Source of the DNA: DAOTTW01 sp034437615
GTDB lineage: Bacteria > Chloroflexota > Anaerolineae > Aggregatilineales > Phototrophicaceae
Direction of reading: 5' to 3'
Assembly (NCBI GenBank): GCA_034437615.1
Contig: DAOTTW010000358.1
Span: 1 to 36,618, forward strand
DNA length: 36,618 nucleotides
Shown: positions 14,739-23,437 of the stretch, in pieces
Numbering within the stretch: the stretch's first letter is position 1
Layout of the letters: each line of letters starts with the position of its first letter
Notes under the pieces: generated by a model
What the model was told of the DNA's origin: nothing
The model's input: the letters and a program-made list of their open reading frames with translations, nothing else
The model's database searches: none
Program-made: the position numbers and the translations under genes

Positions 14739-14840
14739 AGGGCATCGTTCGTGTGGACACGCCGAGGCGCAACCACAAGTTGCCATAGTTTTTTCGTGGT
14801 GGACGCAGCAAGCCGCATCCCTGCATGACGATCTTGGACC

Positions 14841-14864
14841 GTAGGGACACCCGATGGGGTGTCC
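14841..14864 (-). repeat. Single palindromic repeat unit
   Basis: GTAG is followed by GGACACCC/GGGTGTCC with loop GATG. The flanking ACCGTAGGGAC word is shared with the window start (13-22). Confidence 0.75.
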
Positions 14865-14900
14865 GCCACCACGTACCTGAGTGGTTACTCGCATAAAGTC

Positions 14901-14955
14901 CCTCTCGTTACCTCTCGTTACCTTTCGTTATCTTTCATTACCTTTTATTACCTTC
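14901..14955 (+). repeat. 10-bp tandem repeat
   Basis: Five to six copies of a decaying unit CCTCTCGTTA stand in register. The first two are identical, followed by CCTTTCGTTA, TCTTTCATTA and CCTTTTATTA, then a partial CCTTCCAATT. Divergence increases steadily downstream. The period equals about one helical turn. The array ends about 45 bp before the -10-like element of the next gene. Confidence 0.8.
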
Positions 14956-14995
14956 CAATTTTCTAACAAAACGGCTACCAAAGACTGCTGTGCTC

Positions 14996-15007
14996 TTGTG
15001 CTAGGAT
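14996..15007 (+). promoter_or_regulatory. Candidate extended -10 for the SpoIIAA-like gene
   Basis: TTGTGC-TAGGAT contains an extended -10 (TGC before a 4-of-6 TATAAT match) 35 bp before the start at 15042. Nearly the same string precedes nuoJ and the kinase gene. No clear -35 is visible. Confidence 0.35.
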
Positions 15008-15041
15008 AGAAGCATTACAGCACGTATGAAGGGCGCATCAT

Positions 15042-15449
15042 ATGACAGAGCCGCAGAAGATCGGCGCTACTGTGAACGTCAAGCCGTTTGGCGGTCATCC
15101 CCACACCCTGCACATGATCTGGCACCGACGCCCAGGCAAGGCCGATGTCGTGCGGGCCTTCGATGCACTCAAACAAGCCTTAGACGCCAGCGAAACCGTG
15201 TTGGATGTCGTCGTTGATGTCAGCGCTCAGCCGCACTTCCCACTGACCGCGACCATTTACGGGGCGTTGAACATCCAGCGTCACCCTAAGATGGGCTTGT
15301 GGCTGGTGATCGGTGCGGCACACATGGCGCGTTTCATCGGGCGCACAATTACGGGGTCGGGCCGTGATAATATCGAGTGGTTCAACGATGAAAGCGACGT
15401 TTTGGAACGGTTACGGCAACGGACTGTGGAGCGTATGACGGGCCAATAG
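15042..15449 (+). CDS. SpoIIAA/STAS-like domain protein
   Basis: This small soluble protein (135 aa) has an alternating beta/alpha pattern like SpoIIAA/STAS-fold proteins common in Chloroflexota. A strand (TLHMIWHRRP) is followed by a helix (KADVVRAFDALKQALDAS) and a strand (VLDVVVDVSAQ). Then come a helix (YGALNIQRHPKMG), a strand (LWLVIGAAHMARFIGRTI) and a C-terminal helix. This assignment rests on the pattern, not on a diagnostic motif. STAS proteins often act as phosphorylation-controlled partners. The next gene encodes a Ser/Thr kinase on the same strand after a ~190-bp gap with its own promoter, so a functional link is possible but unproven. No membrane segment or signal peptide is seen. 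Confidence 0.6.
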   Translation: MTEPQKIGATVNVKPFGGHPHTLHMIWHRRPGKADVVRAFDALKQALDASETVLDVVVDVSAQPHFPLTATIYGALNIQRHPKMGLWLVIGAAHMARFIGRTITGSGRDNIEWFNDESDVLERLRQRTVERMTGQ

Positions 15450-15574
15450 CTGCACGTCGTAGCGATACTGGCTAGGCTGACGACAGATCAACAGACACAA
15501 GCAGCGGACAGCTAATAAACGTCGTGCGATCTAACAAAAAAGTCATAAAGTTACGCCCTTCAGATGGGCTATCG

Positions 15575-15603
15575 CTGTCAGAAGGCGGGCCTTGTGCTAT
15601 CAT
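15575..15603 (+). promoter_or_regulatory. Candidate promoter of the kinase/response-regulator gene
   Basis: CTGTCA (15575-15580), a 17-bp spacer and TATCAT (15598-15603), with TGC just before the -10, make a good extended sigma70-type promoter 39 bp before the start at 15643. Confidence 0.5.
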
Positions 15604-15642
15604 ATTAGGCGGTCGAACGGCATATAACCCCAGGGTTGGCAA

Positions 15643-17205
15643 ATGATCGGGAAAAAGCTCAACGGACGCTATGAAATTCAAGAGCACATCGGTGAGGGGG
15701 CTACCGCAGCCGTGTATCGTGGGCTGGATGCGCGCCTGGGCCGCACGGTGGCGCTGAAGGTGCTGCTGCCCCATGTGCGTGAGACCACACGCGAACGCTT
15801 CTTTCAGGAAGCGATGTCTGCTGCGCAGTTGAATCACCCGAATATCATGGCGATTTATGACCGGGGTGACGATCAGGGGCGGCATTACCTGGTTGTGGAG
15901 TACGTGGCCGGCTTGCCGCTGAGCGATTACATCCCGTCACCGCCTGACATGCTGGTATCGCTTGGGGTGCAGATGAGTGCAGCGCTGTTTTACGCCCATG
16001 AGCGCGACATCATTCACCGCGACATCAAGCCGGCTAATATCATGGTGACGCCAGAGGGCAAGGTCAAGATTATGGACCTGGGCCTGGCGCTACCGCGTGA
16101 AGGCAAGCGCGTCACGGCACCGGGCATGGTCATCGGCACCCCGGCCTATATTTCCCCGGAGCAGGCAAAGGGCGAAGCGCTGGACCGCCGCACCGACATC
16201 TATTCGTTGGGCATCGTGCTATTCGAGCTTGCGACAGGCCAATTGCCGTTCAATGCGGATGACATCACAGCGTTGCTCTTGCAGCATGTACAGCAGGCAG
16301 CGCCTTCACCGCGTCTGGTCGCCCCAGAACTGCCAGAGGCGCTAGAGCGCATCATCCTGAAAACGCTGGAAAAGAAGCGCGAACGCCGCTTCCAGAGCGC
16401 ACGCGCACTGGCTGAGGCGCTGGAAAATGCCCTGGGGCCAGCAGATGCACCCGCCCCGACGCCTAACCCCAACGAGCAACGCTCCCGCTCCGATGCCTGG
16501 GCGCAAACCTTGCAATCTCGTCGGGTCGATGAGACGCGCCGCAACACGGTCCGCGTGGTGATGGCCGACGACCACACGTTACTGCGCCGCACGCTGGCGA
16601 GCTTCCTGGAAGCACAAGAGAATTATGTGGTGTTGGCCGAAGCCGGGGACGGTGATGCCGCCCTGACGCAAACGCTGGCGCTGATGCCGGATGTTTTGTT
16701 GCTGGATTTGAACATGCCCGGCAAGGGCGGCCTGGACATCCTGCCAGAGGTGCGCCGCAAAGCCCCAAGCGTGAAGGTGCTGGTGCTGACCGGGCGCGAC
16801 GACAACATCTACATCATGCGTGCCTTACGTGCCGGGGCACATGGCTACATCCTGAAATCCACCAGCGAGGATAAGCTGCTGGAAAGCCTGCGTAAAGTGC
16901 TGGAAGGCGAGATTGTGCTGGGGCGTGGCGTCGCGGAAAAAGTCATCGGCGGTGTGGTCAATGAGGGTAGCGAACAACTCAGCAGCACTGAAAGCGACGT
17001 GCTGCTACACATCGCGGCGGGCTATCAGGATGAAAACATCCGCGAGAAGCTGGGTGTCGGTATGACGGAAATGGTCGAGATGATGGCCGCCATCATGGAG
17101 AAGCTACAGGTCCGTGATCGCAACGAAGCCGCGCTTAAAGCATTACGCATGGGTGCTATCATGCTGGACGACTTGCACGAATTACGACCACCCCTCACTC
17201 AATAA
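15643..17205 (+). CDS. Ser/Thr protein kinase fused to a NarL-type response regulator
   Basis: Residues 1-~270 are a PknB-type kinase. It has a glycine loop (IGEGATAAVYRG), ATP-binding lysine K39 (VALK), a complete catalytic loop HRDIKPAN with D127, a DLG variant of the metal-binding DFG at D145, and GTPAYISPEQ. After a Pro/Ser-rich linker, residues ~304-420 form a receiver domain with acidic pair D309/D310, phospho-acceptor D355 in LLLDLNMPGKGG, and the conserved lysine in YILKS. Residues ~441-505 match a LuxR/NarL helix-turn-helix (LSSTESDVLLHIAAG...IMEKLQVRDRNEAALKALRMG). In the recognition helix the usual S-x-x-T-V-x-x-H is replaced by GMTEMVEMM, acidic and non-polar, so ordinary DNA binding is doubtful. 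No transmembrane helix or PASTA repeat is seen. Its receiver could be phosphorylated by a distant histidine kinase. Domain identity is firm; the role is unknown. Confidence 0.9.
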   Translation: MIGKKLNGRYEIQEHIGEGATAAVYRGLDARLGRTVALKVLLPHVRETTRERFFQEAMSAAQLNHPNIMAIYDRGDDQGRHYLVVEYVAGLPLSDYIPSPPDMLVSLGVQMSAALFYAHERDIIHRDIKPANIMVTPEGKVKIMDLGLALPREGKRVTAPGMVIGTPAYISPEQAKGEALDRRTDIYSLGIVLFELATGQLPFNADDITALLLQHVQQAAPSPRLVAPELPEALERIILKTLEKKRERRFQSARALAEALENALGPADAPAPTPNPNEQRSRSDAWAQTLQSRRVDETRRNTVRVVMADDHTLLRRTLASFLEAQENYVVLAEAGDGDAALTQTLALMPDVLLLDLNMPGKGGLDILPEVRRKAPSVKVLVLTGRDDNIYIMRALRAGAHGYILKSTSEDKLLESLRKVLEGEIVLGRGVAEKVIGGVVNEGSEQLSSTESDVLLHIAAGYQDENIREKLGVGMTEMVEMMAAIMEKLQVRDRNEAALKALRMGAIMLDDLHELRPPLTQ

Positions 17206-17214
17206 ACGCCATCA

Positions 17215-17241
17215 CCGGGCAAACGTTGCTGTCCTGCCCGG
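17215..17241 (+). terminator. Hairpin after the kinase gene
   Basis: CCGGGCA (17215-17221) pairs with TGCCCGG (17235-17241) over a 13-nt loop, 10 bp after the stop codon. No T-run follows, so it is a weak terminator or 3'-end stabiliser. Confidence 0.35.
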
Positions 17242-17442
17242 CAGCCTCAACAGCATTCTTTATCTAAAAATTCACAGAATTTCTGTGCTATCCCTATCGC
17301 ATGGGGCACTGCTTTGTGGTATGCTTATAGTGGATGCCAGCGTAAAACCAGAACAACGCGAAACGGCATCTCAGAGCCTGCTACATGATCGCAAATGCGA
17401 TAGCACCACACCCGTCAGCAAATGCGGATAGGTACAGCCGTC

Positions 17443-20400
17443 ATGAATGACGACGCCAACAACGAATACTACGACGACGACGACGAATTTGAATATTACG
17501 ACGACGATGAAGAATACTTCGACGCCGACGAAGGCCGCAGCGTGCGCAATGCGCCGAGTGCTGGCCGCGTAAACCCATTTAGCGGGTTGGGTGGCAGCAG
17601 CAACGACGCCGATGGCGCTGATGACGACGACGACCCCACAGGGCCAGCGGCTTTTCGTCGCTCGAATACAGGCGGGTCGCGCTTCGGTGTGCGCCCGTCG
17701 GGTGCATCTGAATCCAGCAACTTTGATCGTGAGCAATTACGCGCCCGTTTCGGCGGCGGTGCCAGCAGTTCAAGCGACACCAGCAGCGGCTCACCATCAC
17801 GCAATTCACGCCTGGACGAAATTCGCTCCGGGGGTGGCGCGTCAGCCTTTCGTCGGACTGGCGCAGCAGATGCTAATGACGAACAGGCAGATGATGCGGA
17901 CGACGCGCCGCCAGCCAGCCCTGGCGCATTCAGGCGGGGTAGCGGGGCCAGCAGCAGCCCGTTCTCGTTTGGTTCGCGCCCAGCGGGCGGCAGTTCAGCC
18001 TTCAGCCGTTCCAGCGCCGCCGATGACGATGACGATGACGAATACGATGAAGATGCAGATGAAGCAGACGCGGCAGCCGCCCGCCGTGAGCGCTACGGTA
18101 GCCGCAACCCATTCGCGGGGCTTTCCGGCTCTGGTGCTACCTCATCCAGTTCTAGCGCTGCGCCCAGTGGCCGCAGCAGCCCTAGCCCCTACGGTTCCAG
18201 TAGCGCCGCCAGCAGTTCGAGCACGCGCAGCCCATTTTCTCCCAGCCGACCTGCTGCACGACCGACAAGCCGTGACGACGACGCAAAGGACGACGCCAAA
18301 CCCACATCTGGCACAACGGGCAATCGGCCCGGTGGCGGCTTTCGCTTTGGGGCTAGCGGTGGCAACAGTGACGCCAAACCCGCCGCACAGCGCCCCAGCG
18401 CAAGCAGTGCATCCAGCAGCAGCACGCGCCCCGCACGACCATTCAACGCGGGCAGCGTGAGGCCGGAACCGCTAGAAAAACCAGAGGATAAAAAAGCCGA
18501 CGCCGATACAGGCAAAGATCAAGACGCGGCCAAGAAACCGGGGCGTTTCGGTGGTTTGGGCCTGGGGCGTGGCAACAAAGACAAAGATGCAAAGGCTACG
18601 GACGATGCCAAGCAGCCCGCTACGCAAAACGCAAAGCCCCAAAGCCAAGACGACGACGAGAAAAAATCCGGGCCGGGGCGTTTCGGCGCTGGTCTGGGTG
18701 CCTTTGGACGCGGCAATAAAGACAAAGACAGCACAGCCGACGACAAAGCGCAGGGTAAAAAACCAGGTGACAACGGCGCAGAACAGGACAAAGCAAAATC
18801 AGGGCCGCTAGCGGGTGGTTTAGGGCGCTTTGGGCGCGGCAACAAAGACAAAGACAGCGCAGTCGACGACAAGCAACCTGCTGCTCCGGCGACAAAGGCA
18901 GCAGGCCAAGACGAGAAGAAAGCGTCACCGTCGCCCTTTGGCAATCTCGGTAAGCGCGGTAACCAGCCAACCAACGCCGAAGCCAACAAGGGTGATGAGA
19001 AAAAGCCGCGTTTCGGTGCGCCAGGGTTCGGCAAAAAGGCCAGCGCCGATACAACCAAAGACAAAGGCGCAGATAAAAGAGCAGACGGCGAAAAAACTGG
19101 TGGCTTCGGCAATGTCGTCGGTGGGGCTGCTGCTGGGGCTGTCGGTGGTATGTTCCGGCGTGGCAACAAGAACAAAGATCAGGCCGACGACGCTGCAAGC
19201 GGTGCAAAAACCCCCGCTGCCAGGACCGACGATGCCAAGACAGAAAAGCAGCGTAGCGGTGCCTTCGGTGCGCTGAGGCGTGGCAAGCAAGACGAAAACA
19301 CCGACGACGCGGGCGCATTCGCCAACGCGCAGGGCGAGAAAAAGCAATCCGCACGCGGCCAGCAGGGTAAGCAGGCAGGCCCGAAGAAAACCGTCGGGGA
19401 GCGCGTCGCTGGCTTATTCCAGGGTGGCCCGATGGACGATGACGGCAGCATTTCGCGTCCGCCGCCTGGCAGCAAGAAAAGCAGTAGCAAAACCAGCAAG
19501 GGCAGCAGTAAGGCCAGCAGCAAGAGCAGCAGCAAAGGCAGCAAGGCCGCTGCTGCCGCCGCCAGCAAAGTGCCGCAGGTCGAAAGCGAAGGGCTGACGC
19601 TGGATAACTGGCTGGATATTGCTGGCGTCGGGCTGGTGTTCGGCTCGTTGGTCTATTTCTTCAGCGCCATCAGCAGTGAACAAGCCGCCATCAGCGCCAT
19701 ACATAACATCTTCGGTGAATTGCTGGGTTGGGGCGCGATTGCCGTACCCATCGGCATGTTTGTGGCGGGTATGTGGCTGATCGTGCGGCATTTTGGCGAT
19801 CAAGCGCCAAGCGTGGACCCCCTGCGCATCGTTGGGCTAGGTGTCGGCTTCGTGGCGCTGCTGATTATCCTGCAATACATCGACACGTTTAACTATAGCG
19901 AAGTCACCAACGTTGAATTGCTGCGCCTGCGCCTGGAATACGCATGGCAGGAAGGACAGACGGGCGGCGGCTTTGTCGGTGCACGCCTCTACTGGTTCCT
20001 GTTCAACACCATGACGGAGGTGGGCGGCTTCTTCGTGGTCGTGCTGGCGCTGATTTTCTCCTGGATGCTGATTGCACGCCGCAGCATGTCCGATATGATT
20101 CGCTCGCTGATTAGCGTGTGGCGCAGCACCCGCGACGACGTGCGCAAACGCGCCGATGCACGCCGCGCAGAACGCACCCTGACCGCGCAACGCGCCACCA
20201 ACGAAGCCGATGCCACCGAAATACAGATTCGCAAACCACAAGCACAAGCCGCAGCACAGGCCGAGCCAGAAGCCGCAGGCATCCGCATTAACGCGGGTGG
20301 GCAGACGGTAGACACGGGCAAAGAGCAACAATCACAGCAGCAGCCACAGCCCGCCTATCCGCCTGGGTATGGCTACGGGCCAGCCGCCTATGCCTATCCA

Positions 20401-22803
20401 CAGGGCTACCCCATGTATCCCCCTGGTTACGGGCCGCCACCACAGCAGCAGGATAACAAGAACAAAGGCTTGCTGGGTGGCCTGCGGCGGCGCAACAAAA
20501 AGCAAGATCAACCGCAGATGCCGCCCATGTATTACCCGCCCTACATGCCGCCGCCGGGCTACGACCCGCATCAGTATGGCGGACAGATGCCACCGGGCTA
20601 CGGGCCGTACCCTGGCTATGGCCAGCAATCACCGAATAGGCCAGTAGAGGGCCAGCAGCCCGCACAGCCACAGATGCCGCAGGGCTTGCCGAACGTGCCG
20701 CAGCCGCCACAACCAGAGACACAACGACCCGCCGCCACAGAACATCAGTCAGAGCAGCACGCCCAGCCAGAAACCAGCCTGGGCGATTTGCTGGGGCAAG
20801 GGCAGGCAGACGCACAGCAGCATGAGCAACCCGCCGCCAGCCATCAGACGCAGGAAGCGCCACAGGCTGACGCTGAACCGGACGCCGCACAAGCCGAATA
20901 CGAGCGCTTGCAGCGCTTGCGCAGGGGCGAGGAGGGCTTCTTCTCGCGCCAACAACAAGCGCAGGCTGCGCCACAGCCCACGCAAAACAATCAGGGTAAC
21001 GGCAACTACAACCCGTTCGGGCGTCCGGCAGGTATTCCGACGCATTCCAGCGAAAACCTGCCCTACAGTGACCGACACGGCAACGGCATCACGACAGGCG
21101 ACCACGACGACGGGCGGCCCTCGCAATTGCCATCGGCACAACCGACAGGCCGCGCACAGCCCTATCAAGAAGCGTTGTCGATTGAGCCGCAGCAGCAGCC
21201 GCGCAAGAGTGATGTGGTGAACCAGACGAAGGCTAAGCGCCAGCCTCAATGGAAAGTGCCGGATTACACGACGCTGCTTTCCACTGGGGCCGAGCAAGAA
21301 TTTGACCGTGAGCACCTGCTGAAGCAGGCCCGCATCATCGAGGACACGTTAGCAGGCTTCAGCGCACCCGGTCGCGTCGTAGAGGTCAACACCGGGCCAG
21401 TGGTCACGCAATTCGGCGTAGAGCCGGATTACATCAACGCACGCGGCGGTAAAAAGCAGCGCGTCAAGGTCAGCGCGATTGCAGCGCTGGACCGCGATTT
21501 GCAGCTAGCGCTGGGTGCACGCTCGATTCGCGTCGAAGCGCCCGTGCCCGGCAAGGGCTACGTCGGCGTTGAAGTGCCGAACGAAGAACAATCGGTGGTG
21601 CGCCTGCGTGATGTCATGGAGGATGACTCCTTTAAGAAGGTGAAATCGCCGTTGGGCATCGCGTTAGGCCAGAGCGTTTCCGGTAAGCCGCTGGCCGCTG
21701 ATCTGTCATCCATGCCGCACCTGCTGATCGCTGGTACAACGGGTTCCGGCAAATCCGTCTGCGTCAATTCGATTATCATCAGCATCCTGACGAAGAATTC
21801 ACCGGAGCAGGTGCGCTTTATCATGGTGGACCCCAAGCGCGTCGAGCTAACAGGCTACAACGGCATTCCGCATCTGGTCGCGCCTGTGGTGGTGGAGCTA
21901 GAGCGCATCGTGGGCGTGCTGAAGTGGGTCACCCGTGAGATGGACGAACGCTATAAGAAATTCAGCCAGGCCGGGGCACGCAACATCGTGGATTTCAACA
22001 AGCATCTGGACCCCGGCAGTGACGCCATGCCCTATATCGTCGTCATCATTGACGAGCTAGCAGACCTGATGATGCTGGCCCCGGAAGAAACGGAGCGCAC
22101 AATCACGCGCATTGCAGCGCTGGCACGCGCTACAGGCATCCATCTGGTGATCGCCACACAGCGCCCGTCGGTGGATGTCGTCACGGGGACGATTAAGGCC
22201 AACTTCCCGGCGCGTATCGCCTTCGCTGTGGCGGGTGGTGTGGATAGCCGCGTGATTCTGGATCAACCCGGTGCGGAGCGCCTGCTCGGTAAGGGCGATA
22301 TGCTCTACCTGAGTGGTGACGCCCCGGCCCCGCAACGCTTGCAGGGTGTGTTCGTCTCCGATATGGAGATTGATAACGTCGTGGGCTACTGGAAGATGCA
22401 AGCGCTGGATGCACAGACCGGCACCAACATCTCAACGCTGACGCAGCCTGTGATTGAGCCAGTTAAGCTGAAGCGGGGCAACGGTAACAGCGATGATGCA
22501 TCAGCGTTTGATGATAGTGCTCGGCAGCAATCGCTATGGAATGGCGGCGCTGACGCTGGCGATAGCCTGGACCTGGGCGACGGCGCATCAGCAGGCGACC
22601 ACGAACAAGAGGATGAGCTATACGACGAGGCCGTTGAACTCGTGCGGCGCTTGCAGAAGGCCAGCGTATCGCTATTACAGCGGCGTTTGCGCATCGGCTA
22701 CACGCGGGCGGCACGCCTGATTGATATGATGGAAGCGCGTGGTGTGGTCGGCAAGGCGAAAGAGGGCAGCAGCAAGCCCCGCGATGTGATACCGGAGAGC
22801 TAA
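17443..22803 (+). CDS. ftsK: FtsK/SpoIIIE-type DNA translocase, giant form
   Basis: This is a septum-associated ATPase that pumps chromosomal DNA during division. At 1786 aa it is much longer than typical (~750-1350). Residues 1-~720 are low-complexity: an acidic Asp/Tyr start, Ser/Gly/Arg/Asp-rich stretches, then several units built around FGRGNKDKD, and a Lys/Ser-rich block. Four membrane helices lie at ~724-743, 757-781, 796-813 and 860-878. A Gln/Pro linker follows, with a PPGYGP-type Tyr/Pro segment. The motor begins at ~1270, with Walker A GTTGSGKS (1431-1438), DPKRVELTGYNGIPHL, Walker B YIVVIIDELADL (~1531), and IATQRPSVDVVTGTIKANFP. The C-terminal gamma DNA-reading domain (~1722-1786) shows ASVSLLQRRLRIGYTRAARL. 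I prefer the ATG at 17443 (MNDDANNEYY); an in-frame ATG at 17422 is possible. Confidence 0.94.
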   Translation: MNDDANNEYYDDDDEFEYYDDDEEYFDADEGRSVRNAPSAGRVNPFSGLGGSSNDADGADDDDDPTGPAAFRRSNTGGSRFGVRPSGASESSNFDREQLRARFGGGASSSSDTSSGSPSRNSRLDEIRSGGGASAFRRTGAADANDEQADDADDAPPASPGAFRRGSGASSSPFSFGSRPAGGSSAFSRSSAADDDDDDEYDEDADEADAAAARRERYGSRNPFAGLSGSGATSSSSSAAPSGRSSPSPYGSSSAASSSSTRSPFSPSRPAARPTSRDDDAKDDAKPTSGTTGNRPGGGFRFGASGGNSDAKPAAQRPSASSASSSSTRPARPFNAGSVRPEPLEKPEDKKADADTGKDQDAAKKPGRFGGLGLGRGNKDKDAKATDDAKQPATQNAKPQSQDDDEKKSGPGRFGAGLGAFGRGNKDKDSTADDKAQGKKPGDNGAEQDKAKSGPLAGGLGRFGRGNKDKDSAVDDKQPAAPATKAAGQDEKKASPSPFGNLGKRGNQPTNAEANKGDEKKPRFGAPGFGKKASADTTKDKGADKRADGEKTGGFGNVVGGAAAGAVGGMFRRGNKNKDQADDAASGAKTPAARTDDAKTEKQRSGAFGALRRGKQDENTDDAGAFANAQGEKKQSARGQQGKQAGPKKTVGERVAGLFQGGPMDDDGSISRPPPGSKKSSSKTSKGSSKASSKSSSKGSKAAAAAASKVPQVESEGLTLDNWLDIAGVGLVFGSLVYFFSAISSEQAAISAIHNIFGELLGWGAIAVPIGMFVAGMWLIVRHFGDQAPSVDPLRIVGLGVGFVALLIILQYIDTFNYSEVTNVELLRLRLEYAWQEGQTGGGFVGARLYWFLFNTMTEVGGFFVVVLALIFSWMLIARRSMSDMIRSLISVWRSTRDDVRKRADARRAERTLTAQRATNEADATEIQIRKPQAQAAAQAEPEAAGIRINAGGQTVDTGKEQQSQQQPQPAYPPGYGYGPAAYAYPQGYPMYPPGYGPPPQQQDNKNKGLLGGLRRRNKKQDQPQMPPMYYPPYMPPPGYDPHQYGGQMPPGYGPYPGYGQQSPNRPVEGQQPAQPQMPQGLPNVPQPPQPETQRPAATEHQSEQHAQPETSLGDLLGQGQADAQQHEQPAASHQTQEAPQADAEPDAAQAEYERLQRLRRGEEGFFSRQQQAQAAPQPTQNNQGNGNYNPFGRPAGIPTHSSENLPYSDRHGNGITTGDHDDGRPSQLPSAQPTGRAQPYQEALSIEPQQQPRKSDVVNQTKAKRQPQWKVPDYTTLLSTGAEQEFDREHLLKQARIIEDTLAGFSAPGRVVEVNTGPVVTQFGVEPDYINARGGKKQRVKVSAIAALDRDLQLALGARSIRVEAPVPGKGYVGVEVPNEEQSVVRLRDVMEDDSFKKVKSPLGIALGQSVSGKPLAADLSSMPHLLIAGTTGSGKSVCVNSIIISILTKNSPEQVRFIMVDPKRVELTGYNGIPHLVAPVVVELERIVGVLKWVTREMDERYKKFSQAGARNIVDFNKHLDPGSDAMPYIVVIIDELADLMMLAPEETERTITRIAALARATGIHLVIATQRPSVDVVTGTIKANFPARIAFAVAGGVDSRVILDQPGAERLLGKGDMLYLSGDAPAPQRLQGVFVSDMEIDNVVGYWKMQALDAQTGTNISTLTQPVIEPVKLKRGNGNSDDASAFDDSARQQSLWNGGADAGDSLDLGDGASAGDHEQEDELYDEAVELVRRLQKASVSLLQRRLRIGYTRAARLIDMMEARGVVGKAKEGSSKPRDVIPES

Positions 22804-22981
22804 AGCGTCTCATTTTAATATCGCCAGACGTTAAAACGTCCGGCTCCGGCACCGACAAACCTGCTAGATTAAAAAGTGATGACCACTGATGCTTGATGTG
22901 GTTTGTGATAAACAGTACAATCGTTTGCGGAATGTATGAGCACTGGTGCAGCGATCACACAAGTATCTAGGAGAGTGAACC

Positions 22982-23335
22982 GTGAGACGAGTCGCGGTCC
23001 TGGCAGGATTAGTCATGCTCTTATTGGCAGGCGGGGCGCTGTCGTCGCAGCTATTTGGCGATGCACCCATCATCGTACAGTCGGAAACCCCCGACGCTTC
23101 CGTATTTGAGGCAACACCGCAACAAGCCGCGCAATTCATCTTCTGGGTGGGCTTTGTCATCGTTAATCTGATTGGTGCTGGTCTGACGTTGGCGTTTTTT
23201 ATGTGGCGTGGCCATGCAGAAGTGCGCCGTGCAGGTGAAATGCCGCTGCGTGAGACAGAAACCGCACAAGATCAAGCAGACGACGCCCAATTGACAGAGG
23301 GCAAGCAAACGGCGGGCAGCGCCTCCGCTGCATAA
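22982..23335 (+). CDS. Small membrane protein of unknown function upstream of ctaA
   Basis: I do not recognise a family. The 117-aa product starts with a signal-like helix (VAVLAGLVMLLLAGGALSS). A short polar segment follows, then a second membrane helix (QFIFWVGFVIVNLIGAGLTLAFFMW) and a ~35-residue Glu/Gln/Ala-rich tail. The basic residues after helix 2 suggest that the tail is cytoplasmic. The start is GTG, supported by AGGAGAG (22969-22975) six nt upstream. It lies ~100 bp before ctaA on the same strand, in a heme A/cytochrome c neighbourhood. A role in cytochrome oxidase biogenesis or the respiratory chain is therefore plausible, by location only. Codon use matches the neighbours, which supports a real gene. 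Confidence 0.75.
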   Translation: MRRVAVLAGLVMLLLAGGALSSQLFGDAPIIVQSETPDASVFEATPQQAAQFIFWVGFVIVNLIGAGLTLAFFMWRGHAEVRRAGEMPLRETETAQDQADDAQLTEGKQTAGSASAA

Positions 23336-23437
23336 GCTGCGTGTGTTGCTACACAGATTCGTAGTGCATCATTAGGCAATGATAGACGCGATTTTACTGG
23401 TATTGCTTGTAGAAGTAGAAAGACGAATAACAGAACC

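Larger units (their letters stand above)
14459..15041. other. Repeat cluster without genes
   Basis: This 583-bp gap contains no supported gene. It holds composite repeat copy B (+), copy C (-), two more single hairpins (14715-14738, 14841-14864), eroded repeat remnants at about 14755-14825, and a 10-bp tandem repeat (14901-14955). A -10-like TAGGAT (15002-15007) precedes the next gene. Open frames here merely cross the repeats. Confidence 0.65.

Noticed and set aside
14465..14864. Possible CRISPR array in the repeat cluster
   Set aside because: Repeats are not identical, are unevenly spaced and inverted, have no uniform spacers, and no cas gene is present.
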